Assembly: GCF_016741855.1 (NCBI RefSeq)
Contig: NZ_JAERRH010000023.1
Coordinates: forward strand, 36,035-100,034
Direction: 5' to 3'
Origin: Streptomyces musisoli
GTDB lineage: Bacteria > Actinomycetota > Actinomycetes > Streptomycetales > Streptomycetaceae
DNA: 64,000 nt
Shown: piece by piece, positions 52,876-62,019 of the stretch
Position numbering within the stretch: the stretch's first letter is position 1
Layout of the letters: every line of letters starts with the position of its first letter
The notes under the pieces: generated by a model
What the model was told of the DNA's origin: nothing
The model's database searches: none
What the model saw: only the letters and a program-made list of their open reading frames with translations
Made by a program: the position numbers and the translations under genes

Positions 52876-53838
52876 ATGAGCGGCCTCGGCACCACCTCGG
52901 GTCCCGTCCTCGCCTGCGGCGAGGTGCACACCTGCCTGCTGCCCACCAGCGACGCGGTGGACGAGCGGGCTGCCGAACAGTTGCTGCGGCTGCGCACAGA
53001 CGAACCGGTCAGGCTTTCCCGGCACCCCAGCCGGTACGCCGTCTCCCCGGGCCTCCTCACCGGCGTCGACTGCTGGATGCCGAGCGTCACGGGCACCAGG
53101 AGCCGCGCGGTGGGGACGGTGACGGCCCGGGCGGCGATCGTCGAGGGCCGGGTTCTGCAGTCCTCGGCGTACTTCTCCGCTCCGGCCTGCGGTCCCGACC
53201 GGCGTCAGTCCTGGGGCCACTACCTGGTCCGGCCCGGTTGCCTGATACCGGTCGGCCGGCTTCCCGTGAGGTCTGTCGCCGAAGGGTTTCTGGCGGGGCC
53301 CCGACAGAACGAGCTGGACATCGGACCGATCGCCGAGAGCCTGACGGCAAGGATCTCCCGACACCGGATCCTCGACCTCAGCCCCCCGCTCACCACCGCC
53401 GACACCAGCCTGCGCTGGACCGCGACACCGGCCGCCGGCGGCAAGGAGACGTCCGTACTCTTCACCAAGGCCGATGACGGTCTGCGGACCGTCGAACTGC
53501 GGCTCCCCCACGCAACCACGCCTGCTGCCGCGGCCGGACTGTGCGAGGACCTGGCCCTCCATGACTGGCTGCTGACGACGGTCGCGTACAAACTCGACGG
53601 ACTGCAGGCCGGCTACGAGGACTCCAGACTTCTGAAGGTGCTGTGTTCCCTCGTCGACCACCTGTTGCATCTGTGGATGCCACTGAGCCGTGTCGATCGC
53701 ACCCTGCACACTGCCTGGGAGGAGTTGGACGAGAACTCCGGCTACAGCAGGCAGTGGAACGCCCTGGCACAGCGTATCCGCGACCAACTGGTGCTGCGCG
53801 CCGTCCGGTCGAGGAGTGAGCTGCTGACCTCGGACTGA
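52876..53838 (+). CDS. SCO2521-like hypothetical protein
   Basis: This 320-aa protein from ATG 52876 (one base after the preceding stop) has a beta-rich first half (PVLACGEVHTCLLPTSDAVD, SRHPSRYAVSPGLLTGVDC, HYLVRPGCLIPVGRLP) and a helical second half (DLALHDWLLTTVAYKLDGLQ). It matches SCO2521-type proteins in order and character. No catalytic motif is visible. Confidence 0.72.
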   Translation: MSGLGTTSGPVLACGEVHTCLLPTSDAVDERAAEQLLRLRTDEPVRLSRHPSRYAVSPGLLTGVDCWMPSVTGTRSRAVGTVTARAAIVEGRVLQSSAYFSAPACGPDRRQSWGHYLVRPGCLIPVGRLPVRSVAEGFLAGPRQNELDIGPIAESLTARISRHRILDLSPPLTTADTSLRWTATPAAGGKETSVLFTKADDGLRTVELRLPHATTPAAAAGLCEDLALHDWLLTTVAYKLDGLQAGYEDSRLLKVLCSLVDHLLHLWMPLSRVDRTLHTAWEELDENSGYSRQWNALAQRIRDQLVLRAVRSRSELLTSD

Positions 53839-53878
53839 CCGAGCACCATCTACCACCACCTGGCGGGGAGGGGCAGGT

Positions 53879-54859
53879 ATGGCCGGAGAGCCGGGCACAC
53901 CGGGGCCGGGCACGGCGGGCGGAGTGCGGGTGCCGCCCGTCGTACTCAAGACGCTGATCACCGTCGTCGTGGGCACGGTCGCCTATGTCGTCACCAACCT
54001 GATCGACCAGTCCGAGGACGAGCTGTGGAAGCTCGCGATGTCCGTCGTCATCGGAGGGGCGGCATTGATCGTGCAGTACATGGTCGACTTCGAGAAGCGC
54101 CTGGACTCGGTGGAGACCGGCCAGCGCAACCAGACCCGGGTGCTCGGGGACCAATTCATCCAGCTCAGTGAGGCCGCCGCCCTTCTCAACGAGCTCGATC
54201 AGGCCGGCATGAGCACCGGTGACGCGCGACGTCTGATCAAGAGCGCGAGTCAGGTGGGGCTGCAGGGCCCGGACATCGTGAAGGCCTTCGCCCGCGCCGA
54301 GATCGAGAGTCTTGCCTCGGTCGTCACGGACCTGACCGGGATGACCGCCCATTGGCAGCGGGACAACAACGAGTGGCTCATCAGGCTCACCGGATGTGCC
54401 CAGCGCACCATCGACGCCACGAGCAGCTCCGTCGACCGGCCCTTTTGGGATACCGACCCGGCGGGGCACTACCTCGACGCACAGATCGAGGCGATGCGGG
54501 ACCCCGGGGTGCATATCCGGCGCCTCTTCATGATCAATGCCGACGAGGAGAGCGACCCCAATTTCATGATCAGGTTCACGGCACTCTGCCAGGGACAGCT
54601 CGACCTGGGCATCAAGGTGCGCTTCATGGTCCTCTCACCGCACCGGCACACCCGGGCAGCGGCACGAGACATCGTGATCTTCGATGACGCGCTGTATCTG
54701 GAGTTCGAACCGGACCGGCAACAGAGCTACCTTCAGACCAGACTCGACGCGGACGCCCGCCGCGTCGACGTGCAGGTCAGGCGCTTCAACGACCTGTGGG
54801 AGTCCGCCGCCGAGCCGGCCCCCCGGCCGGAACCCTCAACACGGCCACCGGCGCGATGA
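53879..54859 (+). CDS. Membrane-anchored protein, paralogue 1
   Basis: The 326-aa protein starts at ATG 53879 after GGGGAGGGG. It has two N-terminal membrane helices (about residues 21-42 and 53-72), a helical segment (EIESLASVVTDLTGMTAHWQ), and a C-terminal domain with DNNEWLIRLTGCAQRTIDAT, AGHYLDAQIEAMRDPGVHI, VRFMVLSPHRHTRAAARDIV and IFDDALYLEFEP. The C-terminal pattern is reminiscent of phospholipase-D-like folds but lacks HKD motifs. The next gene is a paralogue. It probably anchors the system at the membrane; this is inference. Confidence 0.7.
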   Translation: MAGEPGTPGPGTAGGVRVPPVVLKTLITVVVGTVAYVVTNLIDQSEDELWKLAMSVVIGGAALIVQYMVDFEKRLDSVETGQRNQTRVLGDQFIQLSEAAALLNELDQAGMSTGDARRLIKSASQVGLQGPDIVKAFARAEIESLASVVTDLTGMTAHWQRDNNEWLIRLTGCAQRTIDATSSSVDRPFWDTDPAGHYLDAQIEAMRDPGVHIRRLFMINADEESDPNFMIRFTALCQGQLDLGIKVRFMVLSPHRHTRAAARDIVIFDDALYLEFEPDRQQSYLQTRLDADARRVDVQVRRFNDLWESAAEPAPRPEPSTRPPAR

Positions 54860-55629
54860 GGCTCCTCGTCGCCGTGGTGGCGGCCGTGCTGTGTGCCGGC
54901 ACCGTGCTGATGGTGCGGGTCACGGCGTCGGTTGTGAGCCGGCTGAACGATCTGAGGCAGGCGGTAGACAGGCGGTTCGCCGACATCAGTGCGGCGACCA
55001 GGCTCTTCGCCCAAGTGGAAAAACTGCGCGGCGACGGAGTTCCCCGGCTCGTGGACGCCGCCGAGGCCCTCTCCGCAGGGCCCGGCATCCTGCGCGAGTT
55101 CGTGTACGCGGAGATCGACCGTCTGGCTGCGCACCTGGAGAACCTGACCGACTCCGTTGCCGAGTGCCCCGGCGAGAACCACGACTGGCTCCTGACGCTC
55201 ACCAGGTGCACGCGCAAGAGCATCGACGCCGTCACCACCACCGTCGTCGACGACTACTCGGGGAGCACGGGATCGGCCGGCCGCTACCTGGCCGCCCAAG
55301 GCGAGGCGATCGAACGCGGGGCCAGCGTCAGGCGTTTGTTCGTTGTCCAACGTTCCGCGCAGGCCGCCGCCCTCGTTCCACTCTGCACCGCGCAGAGGCA
55401 GGTGGGCGTCCAGGTTCGCGTGGCAGTCCTGGAAAAGCTCCCGCCCTCTCTTCGCCGCGGCGCGATGACCGACTTCGTCGTCTTCGACGGAGCGCTGTCC
55501 TATGAGGTCGACTTCGATCCGCTCGGCTCGTACTGCTCAACGCGCATCGACGCGCACGCGCACCGTGTCGAGCCCTTTGTAAGCCGTTTCGACCTGCTGT
55601 GGAACGCCACCGAACCGGCCGACAGCTGA
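54856..55629 (+). CDS. Membrane-anchored protein, paralogue 2
   Basis: Start ATG 54856 overlaps the preceding stop (ATGA). The 257-aa protein has one N-terminal membrane helix (residues 2-20), a helical stretch (REFVYAEIDRLAAHLENLTD), and the same C-terminal domain as its neighbour: HDWLLTLTRCTRKSIDAVTT, GRYLAAQGEAIERGASVRRL, VRVAVLEKLPPSLRRGAM, DFVVFDGALSYEVDFDP and VEPFVSRFDLLWNAT. Duplication within an operon suggests a heteromer. Confidence 0.7.
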   Translation: MRLLVAVVAAVLCAGTVLMVRVTASVVSRLNDLRQAVDRRFADISAATRLFAQVEKLRGDGVPRLVDAAEALSAGPGILREFVYAEIDRLAAHLENLTDSVAECPGENHDWLLTLTRCTRKSIDAVTTTVVDDYSGSTGSAGRYLAAQGEAIERGASVRRLFVVQRSAQAAALVPLCTAQRQVGVQVRVAVLEKLPPSLRRGAMTDFVVFDGALSYEVDFDPLGSYCSTRIDAHAHRVEPFVSRFDLLWNATEPADS

Positions 55630-56803
55630 CCACTCAGCCGAGCACATGCGCAGTGAATGCCCTGGCCCTCAGCGGTGGCGCGGGCCGTGGCCTCCTCCGG
55701 ACGGAAACCCGTGTCGGGCGGGGACAACCAAGTCCCTGGTCGGAGGCGGCGGTGTCGCGGCTGGGGTGTCGTGTGGCGGCTCATGCCGGGCATCTCGGCC
55801 CACCAGCCGCCGTGTCGTCGGTAGATGAATTCCGGCCGGTCGGCCGTCGACAGTGACGGGTAGTGCCCTGTTTTCAGTCGCTTACCGATTTCGAAAGACT
55901 GTGCGCATTCCACGCCATTCTTCTTCTTTCCGCTTTCCGGGCAGCGCTGATGACTGACCAGTTTCTGATTCCTGGTTTCTGGTTTGACGGTCGGGCACCA
56001 CTCCCCCAGTGAGAGAAATGTATCGAATTCGGGCCGGTGGACCAGATACCGAAATAGGGAATTCGAGTGTCGGAATTACTTGTCTTTTCGGGGCGGGTGG
56101 GGCACGGCGCGCCGCCGGTGGTCGCCGCCGATGGAGCGCAGCGGCATCGGCAAGGGGGCAGGGACCGTGCAGCGAGGAGGCGTCAACGGGAAGGGAGCAG
56201 CCGTACCGCATGGCCCGGCGCCGCCAGGCGTAGCGCACCAAGCACCGCACCTGCCTGCAGCGCCGACAACAATTCCCGGTGGTCGGGAGGGCTGCTCTGC
56301 GCTGGGTACCCGGCGCAGCAGGACCGGCCGCGTGGTCACGGCCCAGAACAACGGCCGGCGACCGGACACCGGCACGTGTGGATCTGGTGGCTCGTCCTGG
56401 CCGCGATCATTCTGATCCTTTTCTTCATCTTCATCTGAGGCCGCACCCGACAGCGATCTCGTAACGGCCGTTCTGCTCTCGGCGCGTCACAAGCGGGGCT
56501 CGTGACGACGAGGCACAAGGGTATGGCTCTCAGAGGGAAGCACCGCAACGTGTCGCACGGGTGCTTCAGCAAGTGGAAGCAGTGGTGCGGCATCGCCCAC
56601 CCGGTGCAACAAGACCACCAGTCCTACCAAGCGGCCGTCACTTCCACGACCGGCTCGGGGCACAAGGCGTGCCGGCCGATGCTGTTTCCCCGTGCACGTT
56701 CGACGGTGTCGAGGCCGCAGACTGCGGAGGGAGCGGGCAGGTTTTGGTGCCGCGGATGGGTACCCGGCGCTGTTGAGAACTCACTCGTATCGAGGTGAAG
56801 GCA
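55630..56803. other. Long intergenic region, no clear gene
   Basis: About 1.2 kb with only weak frames. One plus frame ends in a very hydrophobic peptide (WIWWLVLAAIILILFFIFI, stop at about 56438), which could be a tiny membrane protein starting at GTG near 56379, but no ribosome site supports it. The first half is A/T-richer at 55860-56080. Confidence 0.4.
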
Positions 56804-57286
56804 ATGGCTACTTCGCACGGGCCGTCCATGGAGACGCACCCTGACATCGTCGACATGCGTATGCGGCATGAGGTGGCCGAACGGGCCACGAGCACCCCGC
56901 AGGGGCAGGCCACCGGGATGCTGGCGTTCCTCACCGGCATCTACCTGGCGGCGTCACCGTGGATCACCGGGTTCAACGGTCTGTCCACTCTCGCCGTCAC
57001 CAACCTCCTCGTGGGACTCGCCTACGCCCTGCTGATGAGCGGCGGCTTCGGCCGGGCCTACGAACGCACCCACAGCATGGCGTGGGGGGCGTGCGTCCTG
57101 GGAGCCTGGACGATCATCGCGCCGTGGGTGGTGGCAGGCGACGTGAGCACCACCAAGACCATCGTGAACAACGTCATCACGGGTGCCGTCGCACTCATTC
57201 TCGCGCTGTCCGCCAGCGCGGCCGCCCGAGCGGCCGAGTCCCGGAAGAGTCGAGGTATGGCGTCCTCCTACTCATCCGGACGCTGA
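56804..57286 (+). CDS. SPW repeat membrane protein
   Basis: The 160-aa protein starts at ATG 56804 with GAGGTGAAGG upstream. It has four hydrophobic helices in two similar halves: MLAFLTGIYLAASPWITGF carries the SPW motif, and CVLGAWTIIAPWVVAGDVS the matching APW. This is the SPW-repeat family of two-repeat inner-membrane proteins. The N-terminus is polar and the C-terminus Ala/Ser-rich. Function unknown. Confidence 0.88.
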   Translation: MATSHGPSMETHPDIVDMRMRHEVAERATSTPQGQATGMLAFLTGIYLAASPWITGFNGLSTLAVTNLLVGLAYALLMSGGFGRAYERTHSMAWGACVLGAWTIIAPWVVAGDVSTTKTIVNNVITGAVALILALSASAAARAAESRKSRGMASSYSSGR

Positions 57287-57648
57287 TGGCGGGATGTGCC
57301 CCATCGACCGCCGTTGATCGGCGTTCTGTGGCCACAGCAGCGCGGCGACCGCCAAGGCGGTGGCGGCCCGCCGGCAGCAGGGCGTGGCTGATCGCGGCGA
57401 GCGTCATCAACCAGTTGTCGAATGGTCGGGCCGCTTGAGCACTGTGCAGTCGAAGCCTTGCGCGTGCAGCGGCCCTGCACTTGTCGGGCATCCCTTCCCA
57501 GATCATGACTGGCGATCGGGCTATGGCCGATTTCGGTCTTGCCCGATCGCCCTCGTGGCGGGCGGAACGCCGGCCCGGTGTTCTGGGGGGGCGTGTCGGG
57601 GCGAGCCGAGTTTTGACGCGGGGCCTCCTGGGGAGTCGGTGCGGCGTG
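57287..57648. other. Intergenic, no supported gene
   Basis: The DUF2071 frame remains open through part of this region, but its text before 57649 does not look like the family. Confidence 0.35.
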
Positions 57649-58365
57649 GTGTCGTATGGACCGGAGCGGCGCGTGTGTCTCCCGGCACTGCGCGCCGGCT
57701 GGCTCACCCAGACGTTCGTGCACTGGGCCTACTCACCCGACCAGGTGCAGCGCCTGCTGCCGGAGGGGCTGACGGTGGACACGTGCGATCAGTGCGCGTG
57801 GGTGAGCCTCACGCCGTTCGTGATGGCCGGCGTGCGCCCGCCGGGTGTCCCTGCCGCTTTGCCCTCCTTCGCGGAGACCAACCTGCGCACGTATGTGTGT
57901 GTGCGGGACGGCCGGGACGGGCTGTGGTTCCTGTCCCTCGAGGTGGGCTGCCCGGTCATGCTGGCCGCCCGTGCGGTCGGTGCGCCCTACCACCTGGGGC
58001 GGCTGACGCTGTCGCGCGAGGGTGATGTCCTGACCTATGCCGGCGCGCGGGGGCGTGGCGGGCCGTCGTACCGCGTGGTGGTCCGGCCGGGCGAGCCGGT
58101 CCGGCCGACCCGGCGGGACATATGGCTGACGTCGCGATGGCGGGCCTTCACACGGGGCTACGGCGTGCTGTGGCAGACGCCCGTCGAGCACGAGCCCTGG
58201 CCGCTGCGCGCTGCGTGCCTGGAAGACATCGAGGAGAGCCTCACTCGGGCGGCCGGACTGCCGCCGCCCGCGCATGAGCCGCTCGTGCACTTCTGCGACG
58301 GGGTCCACAAGGTCCGCTTCGGCGTCTCGCGCCCGGTGCGGCCGGCAGTGAGGAGGCAGGGATGA
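57649..58365 (+). CDS. DUF2071 family protein
   Basis: I choose GTG 57649 because conserved text starts there (ALRAGWLTQTFVHWAYSPDQ); the frame is open to 57481. The 238-aa protein has VQRLLPEGLTVDTCDQCAWV, SLTPFVMAGVRPPG, ETNLRTYVCVRDGRDGLWFL, YHLGRLTLSREGDVLTYAG and a C-terminal VHFCDGVHKVRFGVSRPV. These are DUF2071 features, an acetoacetate-decarboxylase-like fold of unknown role. It overlaps the next gene (ATGA). Confidence 0.85.
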   Translation: MSYGPERRVCLPALRAGWLTQTFVHWAYSPDQVQRLLPEGLTVDTCDQCAWVSLTPFVMAGVRPPGVPAALPSFAETNLRTYVCVRDGRDGLWFLSLEVGCPVMLAARAVGAPYHLGRLTLSREGDVLTYAGARGRGGPSYRVVVRPGEPVRPTRRDIWLTSRWRAFTRGYGVLWQTPVEHEPWPLRAACLEDIEESLTRAAGLPPPAHEPLVHFCDGVHKVRFGVSRPVRPAVRRQG

Positions 58366-58730
58366 ACCCGGTGCTCGTGGCGCGGGACCAGGGGATGTTC
58401 AACCTGGTCGGCGGCGGCTGGCCACTGCTGCACCTGCGCAGTTTCGAGTGGTTCTTCGGACCCAGGGCCGAGGGACGGCTCCAGCGCACGACAGCCGGGC
58501 TACCGGCCACGGCAGGCTGGAGCATGCTGTTCACCCCGGCTACCACGGGTGCAGCGCGCCAAGCCCGCCGCAGGGTCTGGGGACGGGCCGTGACTTTGCC
58601 GGCCGTCGGCTTGGTGTACGTGCCGATGGGCCGGATCCGTCCGACCTGTCTGGTGAACGCGGTGATGCGGGCCGGATGGCTGCCGGTGCGGCGCCGGTGC
58701 GGTCGGCCGGGGCCGGCCGCGGGCGGATGA
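58362..58730 (+). CDS. Hypothetical protein in DUF2071 operon
   Basis: This 122-aa protein from ATG 58362 has ARDQGMFNLVGGGWPLLHLR and SFEWFFGPRAEGRLQRTTAG, then AVTLPAVGLVYVPMGRIRPT. Small proteins of this type often accompany DUF2071 genes in Streptomyces. It is coupled by four-base overlaps to both neighbours. Confidence 0.75.
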   Translation: MNPVLVARDQGMFNLVGGGWPLLHLRSFEWFFGPRAEGRLQRTTAGLPATAGWSMLFTPATTGAARQARRRVWGRAVTLPAVGLVYVPMGRIRPTCLVNAVMRAGWLPVRRRCGRPGPAAGG

Positions 58731-59983
58731 ACCGGACCGCCGCCGAGGATCGCCTCATGCACCGATCCGCGTGGACTGTCCGGCTGCGCTTCGAGGGTTG
58801 GATCGCCGGGATGGGCACGGCGTCCGGCGCCCGTCTGGTCGTCGGACACTGGCTGCGCTCGCCCTTGGGGGCCTTCAGCGATGTGATGCTGGAGGGGGCC
58901 GGCGGCCACCGCCTGTTGCTGGCTCCCACCCGGCGGACGGCGGACTTCATCGCCGGTACCTACACCTTCGACGAGGTCCGCATCGAACCCGTACGCGTCC
59001 GCGTCACCGACGACGCCTGGACGGTCACCGCAGGCCCGCTGCTCGACCTCCGGTTCACCACAGGCCGGCGCGGCCCCGCGGGACTGCTGCTGCGGGCGGT
59101 CCCCGGTGTGCTGTCCTCCCGGCCCCTGTGGACGGCGGTGACGGATCCACTCGCCCGCCTCCTCCTGGGCGTGCGCACCCGCGGGACGGCCGACGGCGGC
59201 CGGTACGAGTGGTACGGCGCCCGCGATCTGCATCTGATCACCGCGGCGACCGCGATCTTCGAAGGGCAAGGCCTCGGCGCTCTCACCCCGATGGAACCGC
59301 CCGTCCGGTTCGGCTTCGGCTCCACGCCCCGCAGGCCCTGCCTCGTACGCGTCACGACGACGGTGAGTACGCCGCGCACGCCCGAACCCTTTGCTTCCCA
59401 AGCTCCGAGGCAGCCACGCACACGAAGGAGGCTTCTGGTGAACACCCCGCCACGCTCCGGCGCACCTCGGCGCCGTCCGCCCTCGCACGGCGCCGACATG
59501 CGTTTGCTCAGCATCTATCTGAACGACCACCTCGCGGGCGCGACAGCAGGGACCCAGAGGGCCGGCCACCTGGCGCGTGTGGCCCGTGGTTCCGCGCTCG
59601 GCCGGGCCCTCGGGCCTGTCGCCACCGAAATCGCCCAGGACCGGATGACGCTTGTCGGCATCATGCGGGACCTGGGCGTGCCCGTCCATCGCCACAAGGT
59701 GTGCGCCGGCTGGGTCGCGGAAAAGCTGGCACGGCTGAAGGGCAACGGCCGCCTGGTGCAACGCTCTCCGCTGAGCACCGTGCTGGAGCTGGAGGCGCTG
59801 CGGCTGGGAGTGGAAGGCAAGGCTGCCGGATGGCAGACCCTGCGCCGGCTCACCGGGGAGAACGAGCGCCTCGATCCGGCCCTGCTCGACAGACTGCTGG
59901 AACGAGCCCGAAAACAGCAGGACACCGTGGAGGAGTGGCGCATCCGCCAGGTCGAGGCGGCACTGCGCACAACGGCCGACTGA
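58727..59983 (+). CDS. Two hypothetical families in one frame (fusion by stop loss?)
   Basis: The frame from ATG 58727 runs 418 codons. Residues 1-215 form one protein (TVRLRFEGWIAGMGTASGAR, RRTADFIAGTYTFDEVRIEP, GRYEWYGARDLHLITAATAI) typical of the third member of this operon. It then passes through a Pro/Arg linker (STPRTPEPFASQAPRQPRTR) into a second family (MRLLSIYLNDHLAGATAGTQ, RRLTGENERLDPALLDRLLE). At 59438 a GTG sits behind GAAGGAGG, which looks like the start of the second gene. The stop between them appears lost, so a fusion and a separate second product may both be made. Confidence 0.7.
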   Translation: MNRTAAEDRLMHRSAWTVRLRFEGWIAGMGTASGARLVVGHWLRSPLGAFSDVMLEGAGGHRLLLAPTRRTADFIAGTYTFDEVRIEPVRVRVTDDAWTVTAGPLLDLRFTTGRRGPAGLLLRAVPGVLSSRPLWTAVTDPLARLLLGVRTRGTADGGRYEWYGARDLHLITAATAIFEGQGLGALTPMEPPVRFGFGSTPRRPCLVRVTTTVSTPRTPEPFASQAPRQPRTRRRLLVNTPPRSGAPRRRPPSHGADMRLLSIYLNDHLAGATAGTQRAGHLARVARGSALGRALGPVATEIAQDRMTLVGIMRDLGVPVHRHKVCAGWVAEKLARLKGNGRLVQRSPLSTVLELEALRLGVEGKAAGWQTLRRLTGENERLDPALLDRLLERARKQQDTVEEWRIRQVEAALRTTAD

Positions 59984-60425
59984 ACGAGGGCGCGGGGCCT
60001 ACGACACCTGACCGGGCTCCGCACAGGCGACATGGCTCACCCATGATCACGTCCTCCGGACCCCTGCCGGGGCCGGGTCCGGGCTGGGTGCCGGGGCCGG
60101 AACGGAGCGGAGCGGCGTCGCAGGTGCGGGGAGAGGCGTCGCGGTGCGGGGAAGCGGGCTGTGTCAAGGCCGGCCGCGAGGAGGGCGCCGGCAGCCGCGT
60201 CCACACCAGGAGTGCGCCGGCACTCGGACCGTCGCCCCGGTTCCCGGTGGCCGGCAGCGCTGTCGCGGCCGGGCGCCGTGGCAGGGCCCCGGGGACTGTG
60301 AAACGCTCGGAGACAGTGGCATATCCGTCCTTCACCGCACGTCGACGGCGGACGAGAGCGCCGGCCCGTCCGTGACGGGGTTCACCCGGTTTCCGGCCCT
60401 GTGTTCGCCGAGTGGGGAACACACG
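59984..60425. other. Intergenic, no supported gene
   Basis: No coding frame stands out. It probably holds the promoter for the selenium-binding-protein-like gene. Confidence 0.4.
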
Positions 60426-61856
60426 ATGACGACGACCGAGCACCCGCACGGCCACGACGGCCACCAGGATCCGACCCTGTACCGCACCCCGGCGGACGCC
60501 GTCGCCGCGCCCGGGGAGGAACTCGCCTACGTCGTCGGGTTCGACCCGGCCGGAACGCGCCCGGACGCGCTGTTCACCGTCGGCACCGACCCCGGCTCCG
60601 CGGCGTACGGCCGGGTGATCGCCCACGCCGAGGTGCCCGGCGTGGGCAACGAACTGCACCACTTCGGATGGAACGCCTGCTCGAGCGCGCTGGCCCATGC
60701 CGGTCACCACCACGCCGCGCGCCGCTATCTCATCGTCCCCGGACTGCGCTCCTCCAGGCTGCACGTCTTCGACACCGTCCCCGATCCGGCCCGCCCCCGC
60801 CTGGTCAAGACGGTCGAGCCGGACGAACTGGCCGCCCGGGCCGGGTACTCGCGCCCCCACACCCTGCACTGCGGTCCCGACGGCGTCTTCCTGTCCTGCC
60901 TGGGCGGCGCGGACGGCGCGGACGGGCCCGGCGGCGTGGCGCTGCTGGACCACGAGAGCTTCGAGGTGCTGCGCGGTTGGGAGAGCGAGCGCGGGCCGCA
61001 GCACCTCGCCTACGACGTCTGGTGGCACCTGGCCCAGAACATCGCCGTGACCAGCGAGTGGGGAACCCCTTCCATGATCGAGGACGGTCTCGTCCCCGAC
61101 CTGCTGCTGGGGCGCCGTTACGGCCACTGCCTGCACTTCTGGGAACTCGGCACCGGCCGGCACCTGCAGCAGGTCGACCTGGGCGACGCCCACCAGATGG
61201 TGCTGGAACTGCGTCCCGCGCACGACCCCGAGGCCACCTGGGGGTTCACCAACACCGTGGTCGACGTCGAGGACCTGTCGGCCTCGGTGTGGCGTTGGCA
61301 TCGCGACGGCGAGGACTTCCACGTCACCAAGGTGATCACCCTCCCGGCCGAGCCCGCCCCGGCCGAGGACCTGCCCCCGGCGCTCAAGCCGTTCGGCGCT
61401 GTGCCGCCGCTGATCACCGACATCGACCTCTCGGTGGACGACCGGTGGCTGTACGTCTCTGCGTGGGGCACCGGCGACCTCATCCAGTACGACGTGAGCG
61501 ACCCGCGGCAACCCAGGCGGACCGCGGCCGTGCGACTCGGCGGCATCACCGCCCGCCGGCCGCACCCCGCCGCGCCCGACGTGCCTCTGACGGGCGGGGC
61601 CCAGATGGTCGAGGTCAGCCGCGACGGGCAGCGCGTCTACCTGACGAACTCCCTGTACGCCGCCTGGGACGAGCAGTTCTATCCCGCGGGCATCGAGCCG
61701 TGGATGGTCAAGCTGGACGCCGATACCTCACGCGGCGGACTGTCGGTGGACGGCCGCTTCTTCCCCCACGGCGAGGACTTCGCCGGCCTGCGCGTGCACC
61801 AGACACGCCTGCAGGGCGGCGACGCCTCCTCCGACTCCTACTGCTACCGCCGCTGA
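60426..61856 (+). CDS. Selenium-binding protein / methanethiol oxidase homologue
   Basis: The 476-aa protein starts at ATG 60426. It has the SBP56/MTO signature: ELHHFGWNACSSALAHAGHH with the conserved Cys, YLIVPGLRSSRLHVFDTVPD, RPHTLHCGPDGVFLSCLGG, SEWGTPSMIEDGLVPDLLLG and a beta-propeller text ending WMVKLDADTSRGGLSVDG. Family members oxidise methanethiol to formaldehyde, H2S and H2O2, using copper. Length is normal (about 460 aa). Confidence 0.93.
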   Translation: MTTTEHPHGHDGHQDPTLYRTPADAVAAPGEELAYVVGFDPAGTRPDALFTVGTDPGSAAYGRVIAHAEVPGVGNELHHFGWNACSSALAHAGHHHAARRYLIVPGLRSSRLHVFDTVPDPARPRLVKTVEPDELAARAGYSRPHTLHCGPDGVFLSCLGGADGADGPGGVALLDHESFEVLRGWESERGPQHLAYDVWWHLAQNIAVTSEWGTPSMIEDGLVPDLLLGRRYGHCLHFWELGTGRHLQQVDLGDAHQMVLELRPAHDPEATWGFTNTVVDVEDLSASVWRWHRDGEDFHVTKVITLPAEPAPAEDLPPALKPFGAVPPLITDIDLSVDDRWLYVSAWGTGDLIQYDVSDPRQPRRTAAVRLGGITARRPHPAAPDVPLTGGAQMVEVSRDGQRVYLTNSLYAAWDEQFYPAGIEPWMVKLDADTSRGGLSVDGRFFPHGEDFAGLRVHQTRLQGGDASSDSYCYRR

Positions 61857-62019
61857 CCCCGGGGCCGGTGACTACGTCCGGGGGGCGGCGCCGGTGTGCC
61901 AGGGCGCCGCCCTCGCGGCCCGCCGCTGACCCGGGAGAAAACAGCTCTGCGCCTTCGAAGCGGCCGGCACGCACCCCGCCGGCGATCCGGCCGGGCTGCT
62001 GCCTCCGGCCGCGTCGCTG

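Noticed and set aside
59850..61565. 571-aa minus-strand frame antisense to the selenium-binding-protein gene
   Set aside because: Shadow frame; the plus strand has a full-length family match.
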